This document shows positions 15,499 to 24,202 of a stretch of 64,000 bases of DNA, one piece after another. Each line of letters starts with the position of its first letter. Position 1 is the first letter of the stretch. The notes under the pieces are model-generated. The model was not told the origin of the DNA and searched no databases. It was given only the letters and a program-made list of their open reading frames with translations. This DNA is from Methanocalculus alkaliphilus (GTDB lineage Archaea; Halobacteriota; Methanomicrobia; Methanomicrobiales; Methanocorpusculaceae): NCBI RefSeq assembly GCF_024170505.1, contig NZ_JALJYG010000012.1, positions 1-64,000 on the forward strand. The letters are read 5' to 3'. Made by a program: the position numbers and the translations under genes.

Positions 15499-17933
15499 TC
15501 AACCCCCATCCTCTTCAGATGCTCCTCGACCTTCGCCGCGTACTCCTCCACCTCATCCTCAAGCTTCGGCATTGGATCGGCATACCGCTCGTCCAGCTCC
15601 TTCACCCGGGTGGCGAGCCGCTGGGTTGCCTGCTGGACTTCGCCTTCGATTGCCGAGCAGATGGAGGCGAACCACTTGTCGTTAATGACGAGTGCCTTGA
15701 TCGCATCCTCGTTGAGCTTCGGGTACATGGCAAGCACCGCTGCATCAAGCGTCGCCTGGGCGGTCTTGACCGCCTTCGCCGCCTCTGAATCTGCATCCGT
15801 CAGGGAGAGGCAGCGGGTGAGGGCGTCCCGCTCGTCGGCATACTCGGGATCGCGGCCGATCTCTTTGAGCCTTTTGCTGAGATCGCCTTTTGTCATCTTC
15901 CCTGCCTCACTCTTTGCATCCTCAAGGAGCCCCTCCTCGCCGGTATGCTCCTCGATGAACTCCTCAAGCTCGCGGGCGGCATTCTCCTGCTCCATTCGGA
16001 GACGGTCGATTCCCTCCTGCTCATCTGCACAGTACCGGGAGATGATGAGAGAGGGGGGAACCAGATCCATCTTGTACTTCTTCCGGTTGACGACCAGATC
16101 CGGGGTCTCCTTAATCTTCCGCTCCTTATCCTCGATGATCCCACGGGGGCGGGCCGCCTCGACCCAGCCATCGGCGATGATCATCCCGGCATCATCCTGC
16201 ATCACTTCTGCCCAGTAGTCCATCAAGCGCTGATAGACATCGTACCTGCTCAGGAGCGGAAGGTTGGCATACCGCTTCAGGAGATCCTCGGAGAGGGTAT
16301 GGATCACCTCTTTCGTCTTATGTTCAGATGAAAGCCCGCTCAGCAGAGGCTCATGGGCGGATCGCCATTCCCTGAAGATCCCCGCAATCCGGGATGCATA
16401 TGCTTTAAACTCGGGATGGGCGAGGATCACCCCCCTGACCTCACGGGCTTCGACCTTCGGCTCCGAGTACCCGGGCCGGCCATTGCCTTTGAATAGCTCA
16501 TGCCGGAGCGTCGGGAAGACGGCCCAGTACTCCTCCAGGGCATCGATATCACGATCCGGGATGCCCCCGTTCATATGGGCATCGAGATCATGGAGATCTT
16601 CCGGATCACTGGAATCGATGTACCGGGGGATATTCAGGTTGTAGTCATTTGCCGGATCGGCAATCTCGGCAACCGGGACCATCCGGGAGTAGCCGGGAAG
16701 GTCGATCTGATGGTTGAAGACATCCACGATCTTATGGATATCCTGCGACCGGAGCCGATTCTTGTTTCCATCCTTGGCATACCCCTTTGATGCATCGATC
16801 ATGAAGATGCCGGTCCGGACATGGGCATTCTCCTTATCCACGACGATGATGCAGGCAGGGATGCCGGTTCCATAGAAGAGATTGGCAGGCAGACCGATGA
16901 TCCCTTTGATGTACCCCCGTTTGATGAGGTTTCTCCGGATATCACCCTCCTTGTTCCCCCGGAAGAGGACGCCATGCGGGAGGATGATCGCCCCCTTCCC
17001 TGTGCTTTTGAGGGATTTTATCAGGTGGAGGAGGAAGGCATAATCACCATTCTTTGACGGCGGTACACCGGGATCGAAGCGGCCAAATAGATCATGCTCA
17101 GGATCAAGGCCGCTCGTCCATGCCTTTGATGAAAATGGCGGATTGGCGACGGCAAAGTCGAAGGTCTTCAGGCCGCCGTCGTCGTCTTTGAAGTGCGGAG
17201 AGGAGAGGGTGTTCCCCCGCCAGATAACATGGGTCGGGTAATTGTGGAGGAACATATTCATCCGGGCAAGCGACCAGGTGGCATTGTCCATCTCCTGCCC
17301 ATAGATCGAGATGCCACGGGGTGCTTCTTCTGCCGCCTTCAGGAGCAGTGAGCCGGAACCGCAGGTGGGATCATAGATCGTCTGATCCTGGCGGGTATTG
17401 GGACCGATCCCGACCACCTTCGCAATGATCCTGGAGACCTCGGCCGGAGTATAGAACTGCCCTTTGCTCTTGCCGGACTCGGTTGCGAAGTTACGCATCA
17501 GGTATTCGTAGGCATCTCCAAGGAGATCGTCTCCTTCGGGGCCATTCGCACTGAAGTCAAGCGAATCAAAGATGGCGATCAGCTTCGAGAGCCGGTCCTG
17601 CATCTCCTTGCCGGTGCCGAGTCTGGACTCGTCATTGAAGTCAGCGAGATCGATGACACCCTTGAGATCGTTTGCCTCTGCAAGCCTGCTGATGATCTTG
17701 TTGATCCGATCCCCGATCTCCTTGTCTCCTTTCAGCCGGACCATATCGGAGAAGCCGCCGCCTTCGGGGACTTCGATCACCGAATTTGGATCACGCTCGC
17801 TCTTATCGGTGACATATTTCATGAAGAGGAGGGTGAGGATGTAATCCTTGTACTGCGAGGCATCCATCCCGCCACGGAGTTCATCGCAGCTCTGCCAGAG
17901 TGAGCTATAGAGTTGGGTCTTTTTGAGTGCCAT
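15489..17933 (-). CDS. hsdM: Type I restriction modification methylase subunit M
   Basis: HsdM is the N6-adenine methyltransferase subunit that, with HsdS, protects host DNA. The 814-residue protein begins with the HsdM N-terminal helical domain (LWQSCDELRGGMDASQYK). AdoMet motif I is DPTCGSGSLL at 188-197 and the catalytic NPPF is at 264-267. Residues from about 480 onward form a long charged helical extension with coiled-coil character, making it about 300 residues longer than classical HsdM. It is the first gene of the minus-strand operon, and hsdS normally follows directly; here five kilobases with other genes intervene. The start at 17933 is well supported by family length. Confidence 0.95.
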   Translation of the reverse strand: MALKKTQLYSSLWQSCDELRGGMDASQYKDYILTLLFMKYVTDKSERDPNSVIEVPEGGGFSDMVRLKGDKEIGDRINKIISRLAEANDLKGVIDLADFNDESRLGTGKEMQDRLSKLIAIFDSLDFSANGPEGDDLLGDAYEYLMRNFATESGKSKGQFYTPAEVSRIIAKVVGIGPNTRQDQTIYDPTCGSGSLLLKAAEEAPRGISIYGQEMDNATWSLARMNMFLHNYPTHVIWRGNTLSSPHFKDDDGGLKTFDFAVANPPFSSKAWTSGLDPEHDLFGRFDPGVPPSKNGDYAFLLHLIKSLKSTGKGAIILPHGVLFRGNKEGDIRRNLIKRGYIKGIIGLPANLFYGTGIPACIIVVDKENAHVRTGIFMIDASKGYAKDGNKNRLRSQDIHKIVDVFNHQIDLPGYSRMVPVAEIADPANDYNLNIPRYIDSSDPEDLHDLDAHMNGGIPDRDIDALEEYWAVFPTLRHELFKGNGRPGYSEPKVEAREVRGVILAHPEFKAYASRIAGIFREWRSAHEPLLSGLSSEHKTKEVIHTLSEDLLKRYANLPLLSRYDVYQRLMDYWAEVMQDDAGMIIADGWVEAARPRGIIEDKERKIKETPDLVVNRKKYKMDLVPPSLIISRYCADEQEGIDRLRMEQENAARELEEFIEEHTGEEGLLEDAKSEAGKMTKGDLSKRLKEIGRDPEYADERDALTRCLSLTDADSEAAKAVKTAQATLDAAVLAMYPKLNEDAIKALVINDKWFASICSAIEGEVQQATQRLATRVKELDERYADPMPKLEDEVEEYAAKVEEHLKRMGVEWE

Positions 17934-18106
17934 GGTGAGACCGTCGTAATCAGTGGATAGGTGATCTCTTCTTTTGAGGCAGGATTAAGGCTTCGGATTT
18001 GATGCGGTGATTCAAAAAGTGAGGGGGGAATTGAAAGAGTATCTGAATCGGATTTGTTCTATTGTGCTCAGTTATTGTAGATATCGGGGACGATGGAGCT
18101 GATAGC

Positions 18107-18235
18107 TCCCCCCCCGAACAAGAAGAAATCGTCCGCCGTGTCGATGCCCTCTTCGATTATGCAGATCGGATCGAAGCCCGCGTCAAAGCTACAAAAGAAC
18201 GCACCGAGCAGCTCCGGCAGTCAATTGTTGAGTAG
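18107..18235 (+). pseudogene. HsdS C-terminal remnant
   Basis: In the frame ending at the TAG 18233-18235, the sequence reads PPEQEEIVRRVDALFDYAD, then RIEARVKATKERTEQLRQSI. This is the standard C-terminal conserved region of an HsdS subunit of the EcoEI-like group. Nothing upstream in this frame looks like a recognition domain, so only the last ~43 codons remain. It is on the plus strand, opposite to the complete system, and together with the hsdR start at 1778 it brackets that system. Confidence 0.8.
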
Positions 18236-18332
18236 GCGTTCTCGGGGCGGTTGGTGGGAAGGGGATCGGAGATGGGTAGAATTATGATGGGTTAAAATGA
18301 CAATGTAGAGCTAAATTAAATGGATTTATCAT

Positions 18333-18626
18333 ATGGTAAAATTAATCTCAAATATGGGTTATGAAACTGGATTAATCAAATATATATTGTACACTCCTCT
18401 TACTGTAGTCGGAGCTGTTTCAATGTACATTTATGGGGGTTTTCTAATAACTATCTTCAAAACACTTCCATATTTGTTATCAAAAGACTATTTACAAGCA
18501 TTTATCGAGTATTTTATTTATAGCTCTTTACCGCCATCGTCTCTTGCTCATATCATTGGTCAAATTATAATAGGCACCCTTGCTGCTGGAATTAAATGGT
18601 ATTTAGCTATGACAATTTTGAGATAG
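18333..18626 (+). CDS. Small AT-rich membrane protein, unknown
   Basis: An open frame of 97 codons with two or three hydrophobic segments: residues 18-45 (YILYTPLTVVGAVSMYIYGG), 58-68 and 74-95 (IGQIIIGTLAAGIKWYLAM). I recognise no family. The region is strikingly AT-rich compared with its neighbours and has no clear ribosome-binding site, pointing to recent transfer. It sits between the hsdS remnant and tRNA-Ala at the edge of the defence island. It may be a leftover of a mobile element or a small membrane effector; neither can be shown. Confidence 0.5.
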   Translation: MVKLISNMGYETGLIKYILYTPLTVVGAVSMYIYGGFLITIFKTLPYLLSKDYLQAFIEYFIYSSLPPSSLAHIIGQIIIGTLAAGIKWYLAMTILR

Positions 18627-18743
18627 TATCAAATAGACCAATTGTTTGAATAAAATGGGGGATTTCAATCCCATTGTCAGAAGAGTGAAGAATTATTCAT
18701 ACTCATTACGCTCCGCTCCCACAACAAACCTTCAGAAAATCCA

Positions 18744-18815
18744 TGGACCGAGCGGGAATTGAACCCGCGGCCTCTACCATGCCAAGGTAGCGATCTACCC
18801 CTGATCTATCGGCCC
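18744..18815 (-). tRNA. tRNA-Ala (GGC)
   Basis: The minus strand folds as a 72-nt tRNA: acceptor GGGCCGA pairs with TCGGTCC, with the G3:U70 pair that identifies alanine tRNA. The anticodon loop is TTGGCAT, giving anticodon GGC, and the T loop is TTCAATT. The discriminator is A and CCA is not encoded. It marks the boundary between the defence island and the ordinary chromosome. Confidence 0.95.
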
Positions 18816-18963
18816 AGTGATACACACTGATAACCAGTGACAATAATGCTCACTGACCTTACTCTATTCGCTGGCGTCGCATAAATAGATTGTTTATCGT
18901 ACTCCCGGAAACCGGGGTGCCAGCACCTGTGGCACTGAGAACACACCCCTACCGAGCCGCCAT

Positions 18964-20133
18964 CTACCCTCTCAAATGCGGGCCGCCGCCCCCGTAGAGC
19001 TGCATCTCTTCGTCTGCCCGGCGGCGGGCGGCGTCGGCGGTTGTTCCGGTGATGATCCGGCCGTCCTGGATGCAGGGCTGGAGGAGGGGGACGGCCCCTG
19101 TTTCTCTCTCTGTCTCTGCCCCGGCCTCGGGGGGCTGTCTGCCTGCGGGGAGGGTGATCCTGTGGCCGCCGGGGAGCCGCCAGACCTGCTTTTGCCCGCT
19201 GCGGCGGCCCCGTTTGGCGATGGGGATGCCGTCTTTCTCGATGATGTCGGCGGAGAAGTCGATGACGGGCGCATTGGCGATGGCGCCGCCGACCCCGAAG
19301 GCATCGACGAGATCGCGGAGGGCGGCGACGTCGGCTGCGGTGACGCCGCCGGAGAGGAAGATTTGGACGTCGCGGTAGCCGTGGGTGTCAAGCTCCCACC
19401 GGACTTCGCCGATGATCGACCGGATATCGCCACGCCGGGACCGGGGGGTGTCGAGCCGGACCGCTGCACAGCCGATCCGGGCGGCGGCAAGGGCCTCGGC
19501 CTTCTCATCCGATAGCGTGTCGCAGAGCATGATCCGGGGGACCTCGGGATCGGCATGCTCTGCATATGCCGCCCACGCCGCCTCCGGGGTGTCGAAGGAG
19601 AGGACGAAGGCGTGGGGCATCGTCCCGGCGAGCGGGATATCCTCCGGGGCGGCGGTGTTGCTCACCGCTGCAACGCCCCCGATCCAGGCGGACCGCTCGA
19701 TCATGGGAGCTATCGCCGGGTGCTGCCGTCGTGAGCCGAAGGAGTAGATCGGCCGCCCCCCGGCAACCGAGACGACATGGGCGGCGGCGGTCGCGATCCC
19801 GGAGGCATGGCAGAGGAAGCCGAGGAGGGCCGTCTCGAACCGTCCGAAATCACGGTACTTCCCGGAGATCACCATCACCGGCTCATCAGGGAAGAAGATC
19901 GAGCCTTCCGGCATCGCAGAGACCGAGACCGGCATCCCGGCAAAGAGATCGAGGACCGCATCGAGGCCGGCCAGGATACCAAACCCAAGCGGCAGCGAGG
20001 CAACCGAGACCTCCATCACGACAGACGGGTTCACCCCGGCACGCTCAAGCACCGACTCGCATCGCGGGAAGTAGACATCAGTACACCCGCCGCTCTGTAT
20101 CAACTCCGGATCAAGGCTCCCAAACCGGCTCAT
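18964..20133 (-). CDS. pncB: Nicotinate phosphoribosyltransferase
   Basis: This enzyme joins nicotinate to PRPP to make nicotinate mononucleotide in NAD salvage. The protein shows the archaeal short-form features: QSGGCTDVYF at the start, GFLCHASGIATAAAH, FGSRRQHPAIAP, the LCDTLSDEK strand, and IFLSGGVTAADVAALRD, which binds phosphate near the C-terminus. I place the start at ATG 20133 (MSRFGSLDPELI), because a further 38 codons upstream are not family-like. That gives 389 residues. The GC content is high and the coding frame is clear. It appears to be a single-gene unit, with DUF61 upstream on the same strand 155 bases away. Confidence 0.9.
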   Translation of the reverse strand: MSRFGSLDPELIQSGGCTDVYFPRCESVLERAGVNPSVVMEVSVASLPLGFGILAGLDAVLDLFAGMPVSVSAMPEGSIFFPDEPVMVISGKYRDFGRFETALLGFLCHASGIATAAAHVVSVAGGRPIYSFGSRRQHPAIAPMIERSAWIGGVAAVSNTAAPEDIPLAGTMPHAFVLSFDTPEAAWAAYAEHADPEVPRIMLCDTLSDEKAEALAAARIGCAAVRLDTPRSRRGDIRSIIGEVRWELDTHGYRDVQIFLSGGVTAADVAALRDLVDAFGVGGAIANAPVIDFSADIIEKDGIPIAKRGRRSGQKQVWRLPGGHRITLPAGRQPPEAGAETERETGAVPLLQPCIQDGRIITGTTADAARRRADEEMQLYGGGGPHLRG

Positions 20134-20288
20134 GAGAGTACCAATGTATGCAACCGATACATAGATTGCGAAGCGTGACGGCGCCCCCTCCTGCCTTCGC
20201 TCTCCGCACTTGTTCTCCAGACACCCCTCTCGGGATACCGTTTCCACACACCTCTCCCCGAACCCTTTTCTCCGAACACCGCTCTCCC

Positions 20289-20720
20289 TCAGAAGATCAT
20301 CATCTGGACCGCGGTCGGGTACTTCAGCAGGATCGCGTATGCAATCGGGCGCGAGATCCAGAGCCGCCCCTTCTCCATCCGGTAGAGCGGCCCGAGCTCA
20401 CCCAGCATCTGCAGGGCGGTCACCGCCGCCTCGTCAGTGAGATAGACACCGCTCGCGACGGTCATATCCTGGCGAAAGAGGATTGGAAGCCGGAGCCGGC
20501 GGTGCATCTCGGGAGGGAGCTTCTCCCCGAGGGCGGCAAGGACCCTGCGGTCGAAGCGGTGCTCCCCGCCCCCCTTCGTCGCGGCAGTCGGTGCCACTTC
20601 GGCAAGCAGTTCAGCGAGGGTTCTGCGGCTGGTGACGATCCCCTTGTTCATCCTCCCAAACTCAAGGGCCATCCACTTCATCATCACCGACTCATCTGTG
20701 ATATCCGGCCGGTCACGCAT
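20289..20720 (-). CDS. DUF61 family protein (UPF0216)
   Basis: A 143-residue cytoplasmic protein of the archaeal DUF61/UPF0216 family. The characteristic parts are present: MALEFGRMNKGIVTSRRTLAE near residues 17-37, LPILFRQDMT near 79, and the C-terminal strand-helix GRLWISRPIAYAILLKYPT. No enzyme motif is known for the family and its role is undetermined. The start at 20720 fits the usual length. It is upstream of the nicotinate phosphoribosyltransferase on the same strand but the 155-base gap makes a shared operon uncertain. Confidence 0.8.
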   Translation of the reverse strand: MRDRPDITDESVMMKWMALEFGRMNKGIVTSRRTLAELLAEVAPTAATKGGGEHRFDRRVLAALGEKLPPEMHRRLRLPILFRQDMTVASGVYLTDEAAVTALQMLGELGPLYRMEKGRLWISRPIAYAILLKYPTAVQMMIF

Positions 20721-20890
20721 GGCGTACCTGCCCTTCAGGATGCCCTGCTATATTATCCAATCCCCTTCAGCAGGAGCCACCTGACAGATTTACGACCCGG
20801 CAGGAGTGCATACTCCCCCCCTCCACCAAACCTTTATCAACACACCCGGAAGAGGGGGGACTGCTGCACCTGGTGGCGGCGGAGGAGATG

Positions 20891-21097
20891 ATGATGGACT
20901 TCTTTGGATGGATGGACTCCCGGATGAAGATACTCGGATGGAAGGATATGGCACTCGTCAAGATCAGCGTCATGGGCTTCACCCTGATGATTGCAAAGCT
21001 TTACGCCCCGGTACTCCGGCTCAGGTGGTACTGGTATGCCCTTATCTTTGTTGCAACGGCGATACCTCCGATGCTCAAGATCTTTAGGCCACGGTAG
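20891..21097 (+). CDS. Small two-helix membrane protein
   Basis: A GGAGG at 20881-20885 precedes three consecutive ATG codons (20888, 20891, 20894); spacing favours the second or third. The product has about 67-68 residues with two hydrophobic segments, MALVKISVMGFTLMIAKLY and YWYALIFVATAIPPMLKIF, and a basic end (RPR). Small proteins of this shape occur widely in methanogens without known function. The good ribosome-binding site and membrane pattern argue that it is real. It converges on the acetyltransferase gene, with a hairpin terminator between them. Confidence 0.65.
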   Translation: MMDFFGWMDSRMKILGWKDMALVKISVMGFTLMIAKLYAPVLRLRWYWYALIFVATAIPPMLKIFRPR

Positions 21098-21163
21098 ACC
21101 CGGCAGAAGCGGGATGCCGAAAATAGAATCCGTGCATACAGGTTGGTCTGAAAAACCAATAAC

Positions 21164-21190
21164 TACTAATTTCTACGAAATTAGTATTTT
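21164..21190. terminator. Hairpin terminator between convergent genes
   Basis: TACTAATTTC (21164-21173) and GAAATTAGTA (21177-21186) form a perfect 10-bp stem with a three-base loop, followed by TTTT. It lies 67 bases after the small membrane protein gene and before the convergent acetyltransferase stop. The rest of 21098-21342 shows no gene. Confidence 0.55.
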
Positions 21191-21342
21191 ACGGAAAAAT
21201 GAATAATACTCTTTAAATCACTATCGGATAGATTATCGCTTGATAAGGCTTCGGAGCAATGAGGAACGCCACACCATTATGAACTATTCATGGACAGGAG
21301 GGAATGATCATAAAGGGTACCCTCTGCCACAATGCCAGTGGT

Positions 21343-22047
21343 TCACCTGGAAACGGTCTCAGCTCCTGTAATGACCCCCTCACCGAGACTCTTCACCATC
21401 AGGTCGATATCCAGATCACAGTCCGGCATCGGGGTTCTGCCATTCTGGGTGAACGAGCTCACAGACACACGATGGAGACATGTAAACCCGGCCTTCTCAT
21501 GAAGCCTGCGGGATGCCGGGCTGGTGCATTCCGCAAATACATACCGGAAGCCACGGCTCCCCGCCTCCGAAAGCGCCGTCTGGAGAAGGCGTGTCGCAAT
21601 GCCTGCACCTTCATACTCCGGTGCAACCCCGACCGCAGCCACGTGCAGGCAGGTACCTTCCCCCTGGGCGAGCCTCTCCTTCATGGGGCGGCCGATCTCC
21701 TCGAGGAGACCCATCGCGACCATAATCTTCTCGGCATCCATCTCACTGATGCCCTCCGGTATCCGGAGCTCGCCTGCCGCAACCGGATCGTCACAGGCGA
21801 TAATCCCAACGCCCCGGTTCTCTTCCGTACGATCCCGTGCAATCCAGCAGAGACCCTGCGACAGGAGATTATTTGATCCTGCATACAGATTCCTGGCGAC
21901 GAAGGCCATCTGCTCCTTCGTAAAGCCGATGCATCCCGTCAATGGTTCACGTTCATAAAAGAGATCCACGTACAGATCCAGAAATGCCTCGGTTTCATGG
22001 GTCGTGCATCGCTCTATTGAGATCGAATCACTATCTCCGGTCATCAT
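21343..22047 (-). CDS. GNAT family N-acetyltransferase
   Basis: A cytoplasmic acetyl-CoA-dependent acetyltransferase of unknown substrate. The acetyl-CoA loop motif is VGVAPEYEGAGIATRLL at roughly residues 140-156, followed by FAECTSPASRRLHEKAGF, the usual strand-helix at the end of the GNAT fold. The first half has a GNAT-like N-terminal helix and strands (ERCTTHETEAFLDLYVDLF). I place the start at ATG 22047 or the next ATG at 22044, because AGGAG lies just upstream; the open frame beyond is not conserved in style. The length is then 233-234 residues. No operon partner is obvious; pirin lies upstream on the same strand. Confidence 0.8.
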   Translation of the reverse strand: MMTGDSDSISIERCTTHETEAFLDLYVDLFYEREPLTGCIGFTKEQMAFVARNLYAGSNNLLSQGLCWIARDRTEENRGVGIIACDDPVAAGELRIPEGISEMDAEKIMVAMGLLEEIGRPMKERLAQGEGTCLHVAAVGVAPEYEGAGIATRLLQTALSEAGSRGFRYVFAECTSPASRRLHEKAGFTCLHRVSVSSFTQNGRTPMPDCDLDIDLMVKSLGEGVITGAETVSR

Positions 22048-22111
22048 GGTGCTCCTGCCGCGAGACAGTCCCCTCTGCTCGGGGATTGTTTCACACGAAT
22101 TAGGATATGCA

Positions 22112-22966
22112 TCAACTCCTGATAAACGTCCCGTCCCGGTACTCCGCAAACGCCTGCCTCAGTTCCGCATCCGTATTCATCACAATCGGCCCGCCCCAGG
22201 CTATCGGCTCACGGAGGGGCCTCCCGGAGAAGAAGAGGAACCGGACCCCCGCGTCACCGGCAGCGACATCCACCCTGTCCCCGGCAGAGCCAAAGAGGAT
22301 CATCCTCCTGTTTCCATGTTCTTCCCCCCTCTGTGGATCAAATCTCCCCGACCCTGCAAAAACATACGCACCCGCCATATAGCCGGGAGCCACCTGATGG
22401 GAAAAGGCCGCCCCCGGCTCAAGCGTCACATCAAGGTACTCCGGGTCGGCCATCAGATCCCGGACCGGACCGGCGACCCCGCCGACCGTGCCGCAGATGA
22501 CCCGGACGGCAGCACCCCCCGGCAGCGTCACCAGGGGGATTTCAGTCGCCAAAATCTCCTGGTACCGTGGCTTCATCATCTTATGGCTCCGTGGAAGATT
22601 CACCCAGAGCTGGAAGCCCCCCATCCGCCCGTTGACCGGCTTTGGCATCTCCTGGTGAATGATACCGGAGCCGGCGGTCATCCACTGGATCCCTCCGGCA
22701 GGGACGCTCCCGGCATGGCCCATGCTGTCGCCATGCTCGACCCTCCCCTCCAGCATATAGGTCACCGTCTCAATCCCCCGGTGCGGATGCCAGGGGAACC
22801 CGGCGAGATAATCCCCCGGATCATCGCCCCGGAAGTCATCAAACATGAGGAACGGGTCAAAACGTGGTATCTGGGCATGACCGAAGGCCCGGTGAAGCCG
22901 GACACCCGCCCCCTCCATCGTCTCACGGGCAATAAAAACCTCCTCTATCGATCTCGTCTGAGGCAT
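22112..22966 (-). CDS. Pirin family protein
   Basis: Pirins are cupin-fold, iron-binding proteins; some bacterial members have quercetin dioxygenase activity. The 284-residue protein has the classical N-terminal pirin signature: FDPFLMFDDF, then GFPWHPHRGIETVTYMLEGR with two metal-binding His residues, GDSMGHAG, and SGIIHQEMP with the third His and the Glu. The C-terminal pirin_C domain includes VAPGYMAGAYVFAGSG and RFLFFSGRPLREPIAWGGP. The start at 22966 gives normal family length. All four metal ligands are visible, so it should bind metal. The physiological role in archaea is unknown. Confidence 0.92.
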   Translation of the reverse strand: MPQTRSIEEVFIARETMEGAGVRLHRAFGHAQIPRFDPFLMFDDFRGDDPGDYLAGFPWHPHRGIETVTYMLEGRVEHGDSMGHAGSVPAGGIQWMTAGSGIIHQEMPKPVNGRMGGFQLWVNLPRSHKMMKPRYQEILATEIPLVTLPGGAAVRVICGTVGGVAGPVRDLMADPEYLDVTLEPGAAFSHQVAPGYMAGAYVFAGSGRFDPQRGEEHGNRRMILFGSAGDRVDVAAGDAGVRFLFFSGRPLREPIAWGGPIVMNTDAELRQAFAEYRDGTFIRS

Positions 22967-23089
22967 ACGCTCCGATATATGGTAAGAAGAATATAAATCT
23001 TCGCAGAAGTGTCCTGCGGTTCCGGGTACCCTATCGCAACCAGAAAAGCCGACAAGGAAAAATAACGGGAGGAATGGTGAAGATCCGTT

Positions 23090-23869
23090 TTACTCCTCAA
23101 TCAGAGGAAAGCCAGATTGCTGCTGTTCATACAGGGCACGCAACTCATCCTCGGAAAACGTCACCATATCATCATCAAGGTGTTCATCCAGGTATGCCTG
23201 GACATACATATCCAGTGGAAGGTACTCCAAAATCTCACTCCTGAGATCCTGAACCGTCATACCAGCCTGGCTCAGCTGTTCTTTCAGCATATCCTCACCT
23301 CCAAACTGCATCGCCAGATTGTCATACTCGGCATCAATATCCTCTTCATGAGCAATAATCCCCTGCTCAGCTGCCTTCTGGGTGATGAGGGTGGTTGAAA
23401 TAAGATTGTTGACTGCCTGGTGACGGAGCATTTCGAGCATCTCTTCACCATCATCTCCTTCAAAATCCATCCCCATCATCATGAGCTGCTGCATATCCTG
23501 CTCTTTTGCCTGGACCATCGTACTTCTGGTGATCTCCTCCCCATTCACAACAGCAACAACCGAATCATCAGCACCTCCATCGACTGCGGCATCATCAATT
23601 CGGATATCCGCCTGTTCGGTAAGATCTGTGAGATGTGCCTGGATCAGCTGCTGCTCAGCCTCCATACGCAACTGCTGCTCCAGATGGGGTCGGGCCTCCT
23701 GAAATCCGTCATCTTCGTTCATTTCCTGATCTGGCAGTTCAGATGATCCCGGATCCCCGATTACCATCGGATCATCGATTCCTTCAGGGCTTTCCCCGAC
23801 ACATCCCGCAAAGCACGCGGTGAAGAGCAGGAAGAGACCCATCATACATATCATCAATTCTCTTTTCAT
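23090..23869 (-). CDS. SurA_N-domain lipoprotein
   Basis: A 259-residue exported lipoprotein: a hydrophobic N-terminal segment ends in the lipobox-like FAGC at residues 19-22. An acidic linker follows, then a helix (EQQLRMEAEQQLIQAHLTDL, EQADIRID), then VVAVVNGEEITRSTM at about 104-118, the opening of a SurA N-terminal chaperone domain, which runs to about residue 225. There is no parvulin (PPIC) isomerase domain. The helix before the domain resembles the segment that normally closes SurA_N domains at the C-terminus, so the order may be permuted. It probably assists folding of exported proteins on the outer face of the membrane. Confidence 0.75.
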   Translation of the reverse strand: MKRELMICMMGLFLLFTACFAGCVGESPEGIDDPMVIGDPGSSELPDQEMNEDDGFQEARPHLEQQLRMEAEQQLIQAHLTDLTEQADIRIDDAAVDGGADDSVVAVVNGEEITRSTMVQAKEQDMQQLMMMGMDFEGDDGEEMLEMLRHQAVNNLISTTLITQKAAEQGIIAHEEDIDAEYDNLAMQFGGEDMLKEQLSQAGMTVQDLRSEILEYLPLDMYVQAYLDEHLDDDMVTFSEDELRALYEQQQSGFPLIEE

Positions 23870-24202
23870 CTCGTCATCTCCACATTTTTGAATCGACCAC
23901 CAGGGCGAAGGGATACCCCATCATCAACGGACGGCATCTCCATACCAGGTGATCAGAAGCAACCCGAACAACGATGACACAACACGTGCAGGGATTCGAA
24001 AAAGGATCTGTGAACCACAGGGCGTACTGATTCAACCTTTATATCCTGCTTATCATCGTAAAGGGTTCTCTCCCGTGTTTGGTCTCCGGTTTCAAGTATC
24101 TTCTGGTATCCATACCCGCTCCGGGAAAAACCGTCTCCTTCAATAATCCTGAGAACAGACAGTTCTTTCAATGGCAGTCAGATCAGCCACGGAGTGCAGG
24201 CT
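23870..24202. promoter_or_regulatory. Divergent promoter region
   Basis: This 333-base gap separates the divergent lipoprotein and phosphorylase genes. The only element I can point to is the AT-rich CTTTATATCC at about 24037-24046, which reads as a TATA box on either strand. I see no credible gene, repeat or structured RNA here. Confidence 0.35.

Noticed and set aside
15409-16218. Plus-strand Ser/Arg-rich frame opposite hsdM
   Set aside because: Composition is that of a shadow frame, and the hsdM reading is well supported.
18093-18287. Plus-strand frame of 64 codons overlapping the hsdS remnant
   Set aside because: The overlapping frame carries clear HsdS residues, so this one is a shadow.
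22004-22996. Plus-strand open frame of 330 codons opposite pirin
   Set aside because: Pirin on the minus strand has all metal ligands; the opposite frame has no recognisable pattern.
23953-24171. Minus-strand frame of 72 codons in the divergent promoter region
   Set aside because: No ribosome-binding site and it would overlap the promoters of both neighbours.
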